Shown: positions 27,201 to 36,581 of the stretch, in pieces
Layout of the letters: each line of letters starts with the position of its first letter
How positions within the stretch are numbered: the first letter of the stretch is position 1
NCBI RefSeq assembly: GCF_018224885.1
Contig: NZ_JAGTXB010000021.1
Span: 1-64,000 of the forward strand
Source of the DNA: Chitinophaga hostae
Lineage (GTDB): Bacteria > Bacteroidota > Bacteroidia > Chitinophagales > Chitinophagaceae
DNA: 64,000 nt
Direction of reading: 5' to 3'
Notes under the pieces: generated by a model
What the model was told of the DNA's origin: nothing
What the model saw: only the letters and a program-made list of their open reading frames with translations
The model's database searches: none
Position numbers and translations under genes: made by a program

Positions 27201-27208
27201 TAGCTTTG
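27201..27208 (+). promoter_or_regulatory. Bacteroidetes -7 box for the SRPBCC gene
   Basis: TAGCTTTG matches the TAnnTTTG -7 consensus, five bases before the ATG at 27214. A clear -33 TTTG is not seen. A leader this short would imply nearly leaderless translation. Confidence 0.45.
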
Positions 27209-27213
27209 AAGTC

Positions 27214-27600
27214 ATGAAAGATTATAAAAAACATTTTATACTGGCTGCAACACCGGAAGAAGTATATGCCGCCCTCACCAACCCTGCTACTATTCAGCTG
27301 TGGACAGGCGAAGTAGCGGAAATGTCGACCGAACCAGGGTCTGAATTTGCTTTGTGGGAAGAAAGTATTGTAGGCAGAAACCTCGAATTTGAGCAGGATA
27401 AGAAGATTGTGCAGCAATGGTATTTCGGGGAAGACGAGGAAGAAAATCCTTCTATCGTTACCATCAAACTGCATGTTTCTCCCAAAGGCACAGATGTGGA
27501 GTTAAAGCATACCAATATTCCGGATGAAGCCTACGAAGATATTGTGGCTGGCTGGAATGAGCAGTACTTTGGATCACTGATAGATTTTTACCAGGAATAA
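27214..27600 (+). CDS. SRPBCC/AHSA1-like protein
   Basis: A 128-residue START/Bet v1-like protein (HFILAATPEEVYAALTNP, later HTNIPDEAYEDIVAGWNEQY), the AHSA1 family pattern of a hydrophobic ligand cavity. Members bind lipids or other small ligands, and some stimulate Hsp90. Its stop codon is the first base of a 49-bp perfect inverted repeat shared with the convergent SUKH-like gene. Confidence 0.88.
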   Translation: MKDYKKHFILAATPEEVYAALTNPATIQLWTGEVAEMSTEPGSEFALWEESIVGRNLEFEQDKKIVQQWYFGEDEEENPSIVTIKLHVSPKGTDVELKHTNIPDEAYEDIVAGWNEQYFGSLIDFYQE

Positions 27601-27708
27601 AGCTGAACGCAAAAAGCATAAAGCTATTGAGGCGAATGATCAAAGCGGAAAACAATATTCGCTTTGATCATTCGCCTCAATAGCTTTATGCTTTTTGCGT
27701 TCAGCTTT
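27599..27708. repeat. Long perfect inverted repeat (element A)
   Basis: Arms 27599-27647 and 27660-27708 are 49 bp each and perfectly complementary around a 12-base loop. It fills the whole gap between two convergent genes and includes the last two bases of the SRPBCC stop. It can act as a bidirectional terminator, though far longer than needed. Confidence 0.95.
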
Positions 27709-27711
27709 ATG

Positions 27712-28350
27712 CTACTCCCGCGTCTGGTAAGGAAAACTGCTGTCCAGCCACTCAAAATTCATTTCTTTCTCTACTATTTCGTGCAGGGCTACGTTGGTAA
27801 GCCGGCCGAAATCGTATACGGCTTCAATGATCTTCGCCTGGCGGGGTGTAAGATAAGCAGTATGGGTGCGCAGAAAATTGGCGCAATTCTCTTTCATATT
27901 CCCGTGTGCGATCAGCGACGGGTTTTTCGGATCGAGGTCTGTTACAGCTTCGAGCATTTGCAGGAAGATAAAGTCCTGCAGATTTTTAGCGAGGATACAC
28001 GCTTCGTTGGCATCGTGAAACACCTGCACTACCGGCACATCATCGCCGTTCTGTAAATTGAAATAGAATGCAAACCAGTCACCGGCGCCGCTCATGGCGA
28101 AGGGTACAAATTTATGTACGGGATCGGCAAACAGCAAACCTTCGTCCATTTCTTCATCCACGGTAGTCAGCGCCATTATTTCCAGGTCGTTGGCATAGAG
28201 CAGTAAAGGCGGAGCTGTTTTGATGGCAGGATATACCTTATCCAGCCAGTCTTCCCCAAACTCTCCCCAGTCCAGCATACCATCTTTATATAATTGTTTA
28301 TAGAGCGTTGGATAGGTAAATCCGTAATCTTTTTCAAGTTCCTCCAGCAT
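27712..28350 (-). CDS. SMI1/KNR4 (SUKH)-like protein
   Basis: A 212-residue cytoplasmic protein. LEELEKDYGFTYPTLYKQLY at the start and FVPFAMSGAGDWFAFYF with VVQVFHD in the centre fit the SUKH (SMI1/KNR4) fold. SUKH proteins often act as immunity proteins to secreted toxins, but no toxin gene is adjacent. The last 60 residues form a separate helical extension. The phosphoesterase gene lies 39 bases upstream in the same direction. Confidence 0.7.
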   Translation of the reverse strand: MLEELEKDYGFTYPTLYKQLYKDGMLDWGEFGEDWLDKVYPAIKTAPPLLLYANDLEIMALTTVDEEMDEGLLFADPVHKFVPFAMSGAGDWFAFYFNLQNGDDVPVVQVFHDANEACILAKNLQDFIFLQMLEAVTDLDPKNPSLIAHGNMKENCANFLRTHTAYLTPRQAKIIEAVYDFGRLTNVALHEIVEKEMNFEWLDSSFPYQTRE

Positions 28351-28389
28351 AGTTTTTCTTTTAGCATCCCGAATGTAGCGGCAAAATAG

Positions 28390-29217
28390 CTAAACTTTCG
28401 GAAAAAGCCGTTCATTCTGCCGTGTAAGCGGGTTCATGATGAAGGATAACAGGCTGCCATCTTCCTTTAATTCCACTACCCGGAATCCATGATAGCCTAC
28501 GCCCCAGCTGCCGCCGATATGACCATCGAAGAGGAATGGTATTTTGCAGTCATCCAGCATTTTAACGCTGTCCTGGTCGTGATCATGCCCGTTGAAGATA
28601 GCTCTGATATTGGGATACTGTTTGATCAGTGCATGGAATTCGGGGCAATCCAGGCCATTGTCGGTCCATTTTACAGGAGTGATATGTAAGAAAATGAAAA
28701 TATTGGCGGCATCTTTATATTCGGCCAGTTTACGGGTAAACCAGGGCACATCGGGGCACAGGTACTTCCCTTTCTCATCTGCCGTATTTCCAAGCAGGAT
28801 CACCTGGTTGCCGATCACGAGGTCGTGGTTCAGCGGAAAACCCCAGGCCTGTTCCCATGCGGCGGCAGTAACCATATCGTGATTACCGTGGGTAGCCAGC
28901 AGCCTTGGGTGCAGTTGTTTCAATTTGGCGGCGGCGGGCAGTAACAGGGCCGGATCGTTGTGGATCACATCGCCGTTGAGTACAAAAAACTCACAGGGAT
29001 ACTGCTGCTGGTACTGGCTAAAGGCAGTTTGCAGATCCTGGAAATATTGTTCGGAAGGCGTTTTGGGCTCTCCAAAATGCCAATCAGACCCAACCGCGAA
29101 GCGGAAGATGGTTTTGCTGTCGAAATGCCGGGGGCTAACGGCAGATACAATTTTGCCGCAGGCAGATATGATCACGGCGGCGGATACCCCTTTAAAAAAT
29201 GCACGTCTGTTCATCAT
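28390..29217 (-). CDS. Exported metallophosphoesterase with Tat-like signal
   Basis: A 275-residue calcineurin-like phosphoesterase. All metal-binding blocks are present: SDWHFG (D45, H47), NGDVIH, GNHDMV, a central LHITP His and NGHDHD. The N-terminus NRRAFFKG followed by a hydrophobic stretch and IISAC fits a twin-arginine signal with a possible lipobox. It should therefore fold before export and act in the periplasm or on the membrane. Substrate unknown. Confidence 0.88.
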   Translation of the reverse strand: MMNRRAFFKGVSAAVIISACGKIVSAVSPRHFDSKTIFRFAVGSDWHFGEPKTPSEQYFQDLQTAFSQYQQQYPCEFFVLNGDVIHNDPALLLPAAAKLKQLHPRLLATHGNHDMVTAAAWEQAWGFPLNHDLVIGNQVILLGNTADEKGKYLCPDVPWFTRKLAEYKDAANIFIFLHITPVKWTDNGLDCPEFHALIKQYPNIRAIFNGHDHDQDSVKMLDDCKIPFLFDGHIGGSWGVGYHGFRVVELKEDGSLLSFIMNPLTRQNERLFPKV

Positions 29218-29401
29218 AAAATAAAAGTAATGTTTAGGGTCAGTCGATTATTTAAAATCTTATTTGTTTAACCAAAAGATAAAATTATGGATCCTCGTCC
29301 ATGGATTCAAAACTTTCAATCCGTTCAGAAAGAATTGTAATAGTATTGTTAAAGTGTGGTAAATCGACCAATTTAATCCCCCTGCATAAATGTTTTGATT
29401 G

Positions 29402-29409
29402 TAACTTTG
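29402..29409 (+). promoter_or_regulatory. Bacteroidetes -7 box for mqo
   Basis: TAACTTTG matches TAnnTTTG and lies 22 bases before the mqo ATG. A good -33 element is not apparent at the expected distance. Confidence 0.5.
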
Positions 29410-29431
29410 CACCTCGAATAAAAATGGGGTT

Positions 29432-30952
29432 ATGTTTAGAAGCAAGCGCACAGCTGGAACAGGTCCGGATGTGGTTTTAATCGGCGCCGGGATTATGAGC
29501 GCAACACTGGGAATGCTCCTTAAAGAGCTCGAACCTGAGTTAACCATTGCAATTTTTGAACGACTGGATGTGGCGGCAGCCGAAAGTTCCGATGCATGGA
29601 ACAATGCGGGCACCGGTCACTCTGCATTTTGCGAGTTGAATTACACGCCACAAAAAGAGGATGGATCAGTAGACATTAAAAAAGCAGTGAACATTGCAGA
29701 ACAGTTTGAGGTGTCCCGTCAGTTCTGGTCCTACCTGGTAGAAAATAACATCGTTTCCAATCCACACAGTTTCATACAGCGTATTCCTCACATGAGTTTT
29801 GTTTGGGGAGAAGAGAATGTGGATTATCTTAAAAAGAGATACAAGGCTTTACAGCAGTGTTATCTTTTCAAGACCATGGAATATTCGGAAGACCAGGAAA
29901 AGCTGAAAAACTGGATGCCGCTGGTGATGGAAGGCCGCGATGCTTCCCAGAAAGTGGCCGCCACCCATATGGAAATGGGCACAGACGTGAACTTCGGGGC
30001 ATTAAGCCGCGCTCTATTCAACTACCTCGGGGAAATGCCCGGTGTAACCATGCACTTCAACCATGATGTACGTGACTTCAAAAAAGAAGACGACGGCACC
30101 TGGTCTATCAGGGTAAAAAACCGCGAAACCCGCGAAAAACAAACCATCAACACCAGGTTTGTATTTATTGGCGCCGGCGGCGGTTCCCTGCCATTGCTGG
30201 AAAAGTCAGACATTCCGGAAGGAAAAGGTTTTGGCGGTTTCCCGGTAAGCGGTCAATGGCTCCGCTGCAACAATCCTGAAATAATTGAAAAACACCGTGC
30301 AAAGGTATATGGCAAAGCCTCTGTAGGCGCGCCTCCTATGTCGGTGCCACACCTCGACACCCGCATGATCGATGGCCAGAAAGCCTTGCTCTTTGGACCT
30401 TATGCAGGTTTCTCCACGAAATTCCTGAAAAATGGTTCCTTTATGGATCTGCCTTTATCTATCAAGGTGAATAACATACGCCCCATGGTGTCTGCCGGTC
30501 TTGATAATATCCCGCTGACCAAATACCTGATTGCACAGGTAAGACAGAAACCGGAAGACAGGCTGGAAGCGCTCCGTGAGTACTTCCCGGATGCCAGGAT
30601 GGAAGACTGGGAGCTGGAAATTGCCGGACAGCGTGTGCAGGTGATCAAAAAAGATCCCGTACATGGCGGTATCCTGGAATTTGGTACAGAAGTGGTAAGC
30701 GCAGCCGATGGCTCTATTGCAGCCCTGCTGGGAGCATCTCCGGGCGCATCTACCGCAGTATCTATTATGCTGAACCTGCTGAAGCGTTGTTTTAAAGAAG
30801 AGGTAGAAACAGAAGCATGGCAGGTCAAACTGAAAAAAATGATCCCTTCATACGGACAGTCACTCCTGAGCAATCCGGCTCTCTGCGATGAGCTGCGTGC
30901 ATGGACTACCAATGTGCTGGAACTGGGTGAAATGGAAACAGCCGTGCTGTAA
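29432..30952 (+). CDS. mqo: Malate:quinone oxidoreductase
   Basis: A 506-residue FAD enzyme that oxidises malate to oxaloacetate and reduces membrane quinone, bypassing NAD-dependent malate dehydrogenase in the TCA cycle. The FAD-binding motif is LIGAGIMSATLG near residue 16. SSDAWNNAGTGHSAFCELNY is the family hallmark, and FIGAGGGSLPLLEKS and FGPYAGFSTKFLK are further Mqo blocks. It is full length and monocistronic, with a strong hairpin downstream at 31002-31063. Confidence 0.97.
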   Translation: MFRSKRTAGTGPDVVLIGAGIMSATLGMLLKELEPELTIAIFERLDVAAAESSDAWNNAGTGHSAFCELNYTPQKEDGSVDIKKAVNIAEQFEVSRQFWSYLVENNIVSNPHSFIQRIPHMSFVWGEENVDYLKKRYKALQQCYLFKTMEYSEDQEKLKNWMPLVMEGRDASQKVAATHMEMGTDVNFGALSRALFNYLGEMPGVTMHFNHDVRDFKKEDDGTWSIRVKNRETREKQTINTRFVFIGAGGGSLPLLEKSDIPEGKGFGGFPVSGQWLRCNNPEIIEKHRAKVYGKASVGAPPMSVPHLDTRMIDGQKALLFGPYAGFSTKFLKNGSFMDLPLSIKVNNIRPMVSAGLDNIPLTKYLIAQVRQKPEDRLEALREYFPDARMEDWELEIAGQRVQVIKKDPVHGGILEFGTEVVSAADGSIAALLGASPGASTAVSIMLNLLKRCFKEEVETEAWQVKLKKMIPSYGQSLLSNPALCDELRAWTTNVLELGEMETAVL

Positions 30953-31001
30953 TGATGAGTGAATTATCCGGGAGCTAAGAAAATGATTAGTATGTATAAC
31001 A

Positions 31002-31063
31002 ATGTTTTTTATGAAGCTGTTTTGTGTTGATAACGGATACAGAACAGCTTCATAAAAAAACAT
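31002..31063. terminator. Long hairpin terminator after mqo
   Basis: Arms of about 23 bp (starting ATGTTTTTTATGAAGCTG and ending CAGCTTCATAAAAAAACAT) enclose a loop near 31026-31038. The T/A tracts lie inside the stem, which suits termination in either direction. Confidence 0.75.
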
Positions 31064-31134
31064 TAGCTTCAGGTAAAATCAGCTCATTTCTGTTCATTTT
31101 TTTTATAGACATTAGTATGTTTTTAGGAAGATAA

Positions 31135-31156
31135 GAGCGCAGTGCGCTCATTTTTT
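31135..31156 (+). terminator. Short hairpin with T run
   Basis: GAGCGC-AGT-GCGCTC followed by A and six T. It is a compact intrinsic terminator 45 bases upstream of the fucosidase start, so it may be the real mqo-side end point or an attenuator for the fucosidase gene. Confidence 0.6.
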
Positions 31157-31200
31157 ACCGGTGTCATGCAATCGTTTGCATAACATACAACATCCACATT

Positions 31201-32577
31201 ATGTTTATGAAAAAAGGCCTTCTTTCCCTGGTGGCGCTGCTGATTCCGGCATCCATCCTGTTAGCACAAACCTCACTCACACATGATCAGCGCATGCAAT
31301 GGTGGCGGGACGCCCGTTTGGGGATGTTTATCCACTGGGGCGACTATGCACAACTTGCCGGCAACTACAAAGGACAACAGGTAGGCCGCGGTGGAGAATG
31401 GATCATGAATCGCGGCAAAATACCGGTCCTGGAATACCAGCAATACGCGAAACAATTCAACCCGGTTAAATACGATGCAGACGCCTGGGTAAAAACAGCC
31501 AAAGACGCGGGCATGAAATATATCGTTATCACCGCCAAGCATCACGATGGATTCGCCATGTTTAAATCCGGCGCCAGCAAATGGAATATTGTAGACGCTA
31601 CCCCCTATGGCAAAGATGTACTCAAACCATTGGCCGCCGCCTGTAAAAAGTATGGTATCAAACTGGGGTTCTACTATTCACAGGCCCAGGACTGGAATAA
31701 CCCGGGTGGCGCCGCCGCCCGCAAAGTAGCATCAGAAGGCTGGCCCAACCCCGACTCCGCCAAAATCGATGCCTACACCCTGGCCAATACCGGCCACTGG
31801 GATCCACTGCAAACCAGTGCTACCATGTCGGACTATATCGATAAAGTAGCCGTACCACAGGTAAAGGAACTGCTCACCAACTATGGCGAAGTAGCCGTGC
31901 TCTGGTGGGATACCCCTACCAACATGACAGATGAATATGCTAAAAAACTGCAGGACGCATTATCACTGCAACCCAATATTATCACCAACGACCGCCTGAA
32001 ACGCCCTAATTTTCCCGGTGACTACAAAACACCGGAACAAAAAATACCCGGACAATCAGAGCTGGATGGGCGCGACTGGGAAACCTGTATGACCATGAAC
32101 GGTACCTGGGGCTACAAAAGTTATGATAACAAGTGGAAAAGCACGGAAACGCTTATACGTAACCTGGCGGATATCGCCTCTAAAAATGGTAACTACCTCC
32201 TCAATGTAGGCCCGGATGCCAGTGGCCAGTTCCCGGAAGGAAGTCTTACCGCCCTTAAAGGCATCGGCCAGTGGATGAAAGTAAACGGAGCTTCCATTTA
32301 TGCCACCCAGGGCAGCCCGCTTCCCGCTTTGGACTGGGGCCGCTGCACCCAAAAGAAAAAAGGTAATACCACCATACTATACCTGCATGTATTTAACTGG
32401 CCCGCAAACGGCCAGCTGCATGTACCCGGTGTAAAAGGAAAAGTAAACAGCGCCAAACTGCTGGCCAACGGCCAAAAGCTCACCACCACCACCGCTGCTG
32501 ATGAAGTGGTGATCACCGTGCCCGCAACGGCGCCGGATGGAATAGACAGTGTAATTGAAGTAGCGGTTAGCTTTTAG
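31201..32577 (+). CDS. GH29 alpha-L-fucosidase
   Basis: A 458-residue secreted enzyme with a signal peptide (to about residue 23). GH29 features: ARLGMFIHWG (38-47), the substrate-binding TAKHHDGF with H114/H115, LGFYYS (155-160) and the nucleophile D237 in VLWWDTP. It releases terminal alpha-L-fucose from glycans in the periplasm or outside. The start could be the next Met at 31207. The last codons (AGC TTT TAG) lie inside the repeat vocabulary of the long palindrome that follows, so the element may have supplied the C-terminus. Confidence 0.93.
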   Translation: MFMKKGLLSLVALLIPASILLAQTSLTHDQRMQWWRDARLGMFIHWGDYAQLAGNYKGQQVGRGGEWIMNRGKIPVLEYQQYAKQFNPVKYDADAWVKTAKDAGMKYIVITAKHHDGFAMFKSGASKWNIVDATPYGKDVLKPLAAACKKYGIKLGFYYSQAQDWNNPGGAAARKVASEGWPNPDSAKIDAYTLANTGHWDPLQTSATMSDYIDKVAVPQVKELLTNYGEVAVLWWDTPTNMTDEYAKKLQDALSLQPNIITNDRLKRPNFPGDYKTPEQKIPGQSELDGRDWETCMTMNGTWGYKSYDNKWKSTETLIRNLADIASKNGNYLLNVGPDASGQFPEGSLTALKGIGQWMKVNGASIYATQGSPLPALDWGRCTQKKKGNTTILYLHVFNWPANGQLHVPGVKGKVNSAKLLANGQKLTTTTAADEVVITVPATAPDGIDSVIEVAVSF

Positions 32578-32584
32578 CTAAATG

Positions 32585-32779
32585 CAGCGGATTTTTTCTT
32601 GCCCAGGATTAACTGTGATTTTGATGATTTCAGGATTTCATTTTTAAGGGATTTAAAAAGATTAGCGAAGATAGAAGCAGGTATACCCTTCTGTCTTCGC
32701 TAATCTTTTTAAAATCAACAAAGGAAAATCCCAAAATCATCAAAATCACAGTTAATCCTGGGCAAGAAAAAATCCGCTG
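32585..32779. repeat. Long compound inverted repeat (element B)
   Basis: Outer arms 32585-32630 and 32734-32779 are 46 bp and perfectly complementary. An inner stem pairs 32655-32677 with a 23-base arm starting near 32688 and has one mismatch. Weaker pairing extends outward through the stop codons of the convergent fucosidase and DUF1634 genes. The outer arms are closely related to those of the element at 52533-52773. Confidence 0.95.
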
Positions 32780-32796
32780 TATTTATTGGCTACTAG

Positions 32797-33192
32797 CTAA
32801 CCCGCCAGTCCTCCTAACATGCTGTACACAATAACACCCAGCACCATCAGCGTAATAACAACATACAGGTAATCTTTCTCGATCAGGAAGGCAATCACGG
32901 AAAAGGCTATACGAATGATAGGCGTGGCGATCAATAATACAATTCCCAACTGGATAATATTCATGCCTTTATTTTCCAGCACGCCCTGCCAGATACCGGG
33001 CAGGTTGGTTAATCCTTCACGAACCCCGGTGAAATCGCCATAGGAGGGATGTTCGTGCCCATGACGAACCAGGTAAATAATACCGCCCACGAATACGATG
33101 ATACTGGAAACAATAACGCCAACGCGTAATTGTTTACCGATCAGCTGTTGTATATCCTTATCCTGGAAATATTTTGATAGTAACTGTTTCAT
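32797..33192 (-). CDS. DUF1634 membrane protein
   Basis: A 131-residue protein with three membrane helices (VGVIVSSIIVFVGGIIYLV, NIIQLGIVLLIATPIIRI, LYVVITLMVLGVIVYSML). The pattern fits DUF1634, a family nearly always coded next to TauE/SafE exporters, as here: it follows the exporter by three bases. It probably acts with that exporter. Confidence 0.88.
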   Translation of the reverse strand: MKQLLSKYFQDKDIQQLIGKQLRVGVIVSSIIVFVGGIIYLVRHGHEHPSYGDFTGVREGLTNLPGIWQGVLENKGMNIIQLGIVLLIATPIIRIAFSVIAFLIEKDYLYVVITLMVLGVIVYSMLGGLAG

Positions 33193-33195
33193 CGC

Positions 33196-34032
33196 TTACA
33201 ATTTTCCGGTAATACCATTATAGATCATCTGCAGTGCGAGGAAGCCAATTACCACGCTAAAGACTATACGCAGCCATTTTACATTAGCGCGTGTCAGCAA
33301 TTTTGAGCCGGCAAAAGCGCCGGCCAGCACGCCCAATACCACCGGCATACACAGACCGGGAGCAATGTAGCCCCGCTGCAGGTATACCACTGCGCTGGCA
33401 GCAGCAGTTACGCCAATCATAAAATTGCTGGTAGTAGTGGATACTTTAAAAGGAATCCGCATGATGTTATCCATTGCCAGCACTTTTAAAGCGCCGGAGC
33501 CAATACCCAGCAAACCGGACATCACACCGGCAAAGGTCATCATGAAATAACCACCCGGCACATGGCGTACATCATAGTTCACAACACCGCCTGCAGTAGG
33601 GTAACTGTTATTCAGCCGCAGCTGGGAAGCCAGCCTGCTTTTTTCTTCTCCCTCAGGTATTTCCATTTTCTTACGGAAAGACATCAGGGAAGAGAAAATA
33701 AGCACCAGCCCGAAAATAATGGCTACCACATTAGTAGGCATGTACACCGCAATCAGCGCTCCCACCACGGCCCCCGTGGTAGTGGCTATTTCCAGGAACA
33801 TCCCCAGCCGGATATTGGTAATCCCTTCTTTTACATAGGCGGATGCCGACCCGGATGAGGTGGCAATAGACGCCACCAACGCGGTACCAATGGCATAACG
33901 GATGTCGACATGAAACACAAGGGTCAGGAGAGGGATGATCACAACGCCGCCGCCTAAACCGGTCAACGATCCCAGCAGTCCAGCCGTAAAGGCCCCGCAC
34001 AGGAGGATCAGGGTAAATGATAAAATCGTCAT
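33196..34032 (-). CDS. TauE/SafE (TSUP) family sulfite/organosulfonate exporter
   Basis: A 278-residue inner-membrane transporter from the ATG at 34032 (MTILSFTLILLCGAFTAGLL). Two TSUP repeats are seen: GLGGGVVIIPLLTLVFH in the first half and LLGIGSGALKVLAMDNIM in the second, with eight or so helices. TSUP members export sulfite, sulfoacetate or related anions; the substrate here is not known. An upstream in-frame start would add 43 residues that overlap the divergent CvfB promoter. DUF1634 is its operon partner. Confidence 0.92.
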   Translation of the reverse strand: MTILSFTLILLCGAFTAGLLGSLTGLGGGVVIIPLLTLVFHVDIRYAIGTALVASIATSSGSASAYVKEGITNIRLGMFLEIATTTGAVVGALIAVYMPTNVVAIIFGLVLIFSSLMSFRKKMEIPEGEEKSRLASQLRLNNSYPTAGGVVNYDVRHVPGGYFMMTFAGVMSGLLGIGSGALKVLAMDNIMRIPFKVSTTTSNFMIGVTAAASAVVYLQRGYIAPGLCMPVVLGVLAGAFAGSKLLTRANVKWLRIVFSVVIGFLALQMIYNGITGKL

Positions 34033-34174
34033 AAGATGGTTTGGTTGGTTTAGATCAGTCGTTTCCGGATACAGGATCCGCTCAACAGCCGATGTTTGCA
34101 AAAGTAAGCAGAATATGATTCTCGCAATCCGGCAATCTATAAGTAACTTGCACCCTGACAATTAATTGAATTTT

Positions 34175-35008
34175 ATGATAAAGGTGGGTGAATACAACCT
34201 GTTAAGGGTAAAAAAAGAGGCTGATTTTGGCGTATACCTGGAAGGGATAGATCAGGAAATCCTGCTCCCCACAAGGTTTGTACCCGAAGGTACACAGATT
34301 GGCGACGAGCTGGAAGTATTCCTGTATCATGATTCTGAAAACCGCCTGATCGCCACCACCCAGCGCCCATTTGGCGTGGTAGGGGATGTGGTACTGCTGA
34401 AAACCGTTAGCGTCACCAAACAGGGCGCGTTCCTGGACTGGGGACTCATGAAAGACCTGTTTGTTGCCACCTCCCAGCAGCTCACCCGCATGGCGCCCGG
34501 ACAGGAGTACCTGGTGAAAATATATATCGATGAACAAACCGGCCGCCTGGCCGCTACTGAAAAGATCGACAGGTTCCTCAGCAACGAAAATCTCACCGTA
34601 AAGGAAAAGGACCTTGTAGACCTCGTAATATACCGCCGCACTGATATCGGGTATGTAGTTATTATCAACAACCAGCATACCGGCATCCTGCATCACGGCG
34701 AAATTTTCCGCTCCATAGAAATTGGCGACAAGCTGAAAGGATTTGTCCGTCAAATCAAAGATGATAAAATAGACGTGATCATCGGTAAACCCGGCTTCGA
34801 AAGAGTGGAAGATGAGGCCGAAAAAATACTGCGCCTCCTGCAGGAAAACAATGGCTACCTACCGTACCACGATAAGTCTGCCCCCGAAGAAATACAGGAA
34901 TTCTTTGGTATGAGTAAAAAGACTTTTAAAATGACCATCGGCAGCCTCTATAAACAACGCAAAATTATCTTTACCCAAACAGGTATAAAAGCAGCGGAAG
35001 AGGAATAG
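34175..35008 (+). CDS. cvfB: CvfB-like S1 RNA-binding protein
   Basis: A 277-residue cytoplasmic protein with S1-like OB domains in tandem (KEADFGVYL, QGAFLDWGLMKDLFV and GYVVIINNQHTGILHHGEIF) and a C-terminal winged helix (KKTFKMTIGSLYKQRKI). This is the CvfB (virulence factor B) layout; homologues bind RNA and affect gene expression post-transcriptionally. The frame opens earlier with a TTG, but the ATG at 34175 (MIKVGEYN) fits the family. Confidence 0.9.
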   Translation: MIKVGEYNLLRVKKEADFGVYLEGIDQEILLPTRFVPEGTQIGDELEVFLYHDSENRLIATTQRPFGVVGDVVLLKTVSVTKQGAFLDWGLMKDLFVATSQQLTRMAPGQEYLVKIYIDEQTGRLAATEKIDRFLSNENLTVKEKDLVDLVIYRRTDIGYVVIINNQHTGILHHGEIFRSIEIGDKLKGFVRQIKDDKIDVIIGKPGFERVEDEAEKILRLLQENNGYLPYHDKSAPEEIQEFFGMSKKTFKMTIGSLYKQRKIIFTQTGIKAAEEE

Positions 35009-35082
35009 CGAACCAGCTATTAGCCTTTAGCTATTAGCTGTTAGCAAAATGCGGTGGAGATTATCAGGTGATTTTGGGAAAG

Positions 35083-36531
35083 CTAATTTTCAATTTGTAT
35101 GGGAAAGCCGATCAGGAAACTGGAGCCCTCCCCCAATGTGCTTTCCACGGCAATGCTGCCATGGTGCTGCAAAATGATATTCTGTGTGGCCGTAAGTCCC
35201 AATCCTGTACCCTTCGTTTTATTGGTAAAAAACGGTTCGAATAACTTTGCCAGGTTTTGCCCGGAAATACCGCTACCGTTGTCGGATATACGGACAAAAA
35301 CCCGGTCAGTTTCCTGCCAGGAATGTATACTCAGTTGTCCTTCGCCGGCTTTCATGGCTTCAATGCCGTTGATAATGATATTCAGAAAGGCAATAAGGAT
35401 CTTGTCTTCATCAGCCAGGATCTTACAATCCGGCTCACACAGCTCTTTTAGTACGACAATATTGTTCAGCTGCAAACGATCGGCCGCCAGGTGCAGGGCC
35501 TTTTCTATCAATGCATTCAGCCCCAAAGGCAGCATATTCAGCTCCGACATGCGGGTAGACTGCAGCAACTCCGTGACCAGGTGGTTAATACGATGACAAT
35601 TCCGTTCCATGATATCGAGATACAACTGGGCATCTTCAGCTTCCGCTACCGGCTCTATTTTGAGTTGGGAAACAGCCAGTAAAATATTGGTAAGCGGGTT
35701 ACGCACTTCATGCGCGATCAAACGGGCTATACGACCGGTGATAGCGAATTTTTCCTGTTGTTGTTTCTCCCGTTCCTTCCTTTTACGGGCAGTAATATCC
35801 TGGATGATACATAAGTACAGTTGTTTTTTCTCATCCAGCAGGGAAGCATTCATCATAACGTCAAGTTGCTGGCCTGATTTACTGCGGAAAATATATTCCC
35901 TTTGTACCACGCCTTCTTCCGTACAAAGCTGATCCAGGAAGTCCCTGATCACTTCCTCTTCGGCGAACAGGTTCTGGAGGTGGCTATTATACAGCTCTTC
36001 TTCTGCGTATTTCAATACCTGCAGTGCGGCCGGGTTGGCAGCCACTATCTTATGCTCACAATCTGCCAGCAGAATAAGATCGTTGGATTTTTCGAAGATG
36101 CTGAAATACCGTTTTTCGCTTTTTTCAATCGCCAGGATATGGTTGAACTTATCCAGCGTATAGCGAATGGCCCGCTCCAGCAGGTAAGCGTTAATTTCGC
36201 TTTTTACGAGATAGTCAGCCGCACCCGCCTGCATGGCTTCTTTATCGATATGATAATCACCCTTTCCGGTAAACAATATAACGGGGGCTTTATATCCCAG
36301 GTTGCGGAAATGATGCAACACATCGATCCCCGTATGGGCTCCCAGGCGGTAGTCGACCAGGTAAAGATCGTGCGCCCGTGTTTCTATTGCCAGCAATCCT
36401 TCTTTATACGACGATACCCACTGCAAAACATATTGATCTGGTGAAATGTCCTGTAGTAATGAGTTTACAAGGAAAAAATCATCTTCATCATCATCAATCA
36501 TCAGGATATGCTTCTTACTACTTGTTGTCAT
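35083..36531 (-). CDS. Receiver-PAS-histidine kinase
   Basis: A 482-residue soluble sensor kinase. An N-terminal receiver (1-125) has DDDEDD, phospho-acceptor D60 in LYLVDYR and K110. A PAS domain (about 140-250, DLILLADCEHKIVAANPAAL) follows, then a HisKA/HATPase kinase with the phospho-His H274 in IAHEVRNPL, N box NGIEAM and glycine boxes DNGSGISG and GTGLGLT. No membrane segment, so it senses a cytoplasmic signal or accepts phosphate from another kinase. No separate response regulator is adjacent. Confidence 0.93.
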   Translation of the reverse strand: MTTSSKKHILMIDDDEDDFFLVNSLLQDISPDQYVLQWVSSYKEGLLAIETRAHDLYLVDYRLGAHTGIDVLHHFRNLGYKAPVILFTGKGDYHIDKEAMQAGAADYLVKSEINAYLLERAIRYTLDKFNHILAIEKSEKRYFSIFEKSNDLILLADCEHKIVAANPAALQVLKYAEEELYNSHLQNLFAEEEVIRDFLDQLCTEEGVVQREYIFRSKSGQQLDVMMNASLLDEKKQLYLCIIQDITARKRKEREKQQQEKFAITGRIARLIAHEVRNPLTNILLAVSQLKIEPVAEAEDAQLYLDIMERNCHRINHLVTELLQSTRMSELNMLPLGLNALIEKALHLAADRLQLNNIVVLKELCEPDCKILADEDKILIAFLNIIINGIEAMKAGEGQLSIHSWQETDRVFVRISDNGSGISGQNLAKLFEPFFTNKTKGTGLGLTATQNIILQHHGSIAVESTLGEGSSFLIGFPIQIEN

Positions 36532-36581
36532 AAATACAGAAAAAGTTCACAAATATTAACCAATAATCATGCAGTAAAAAG

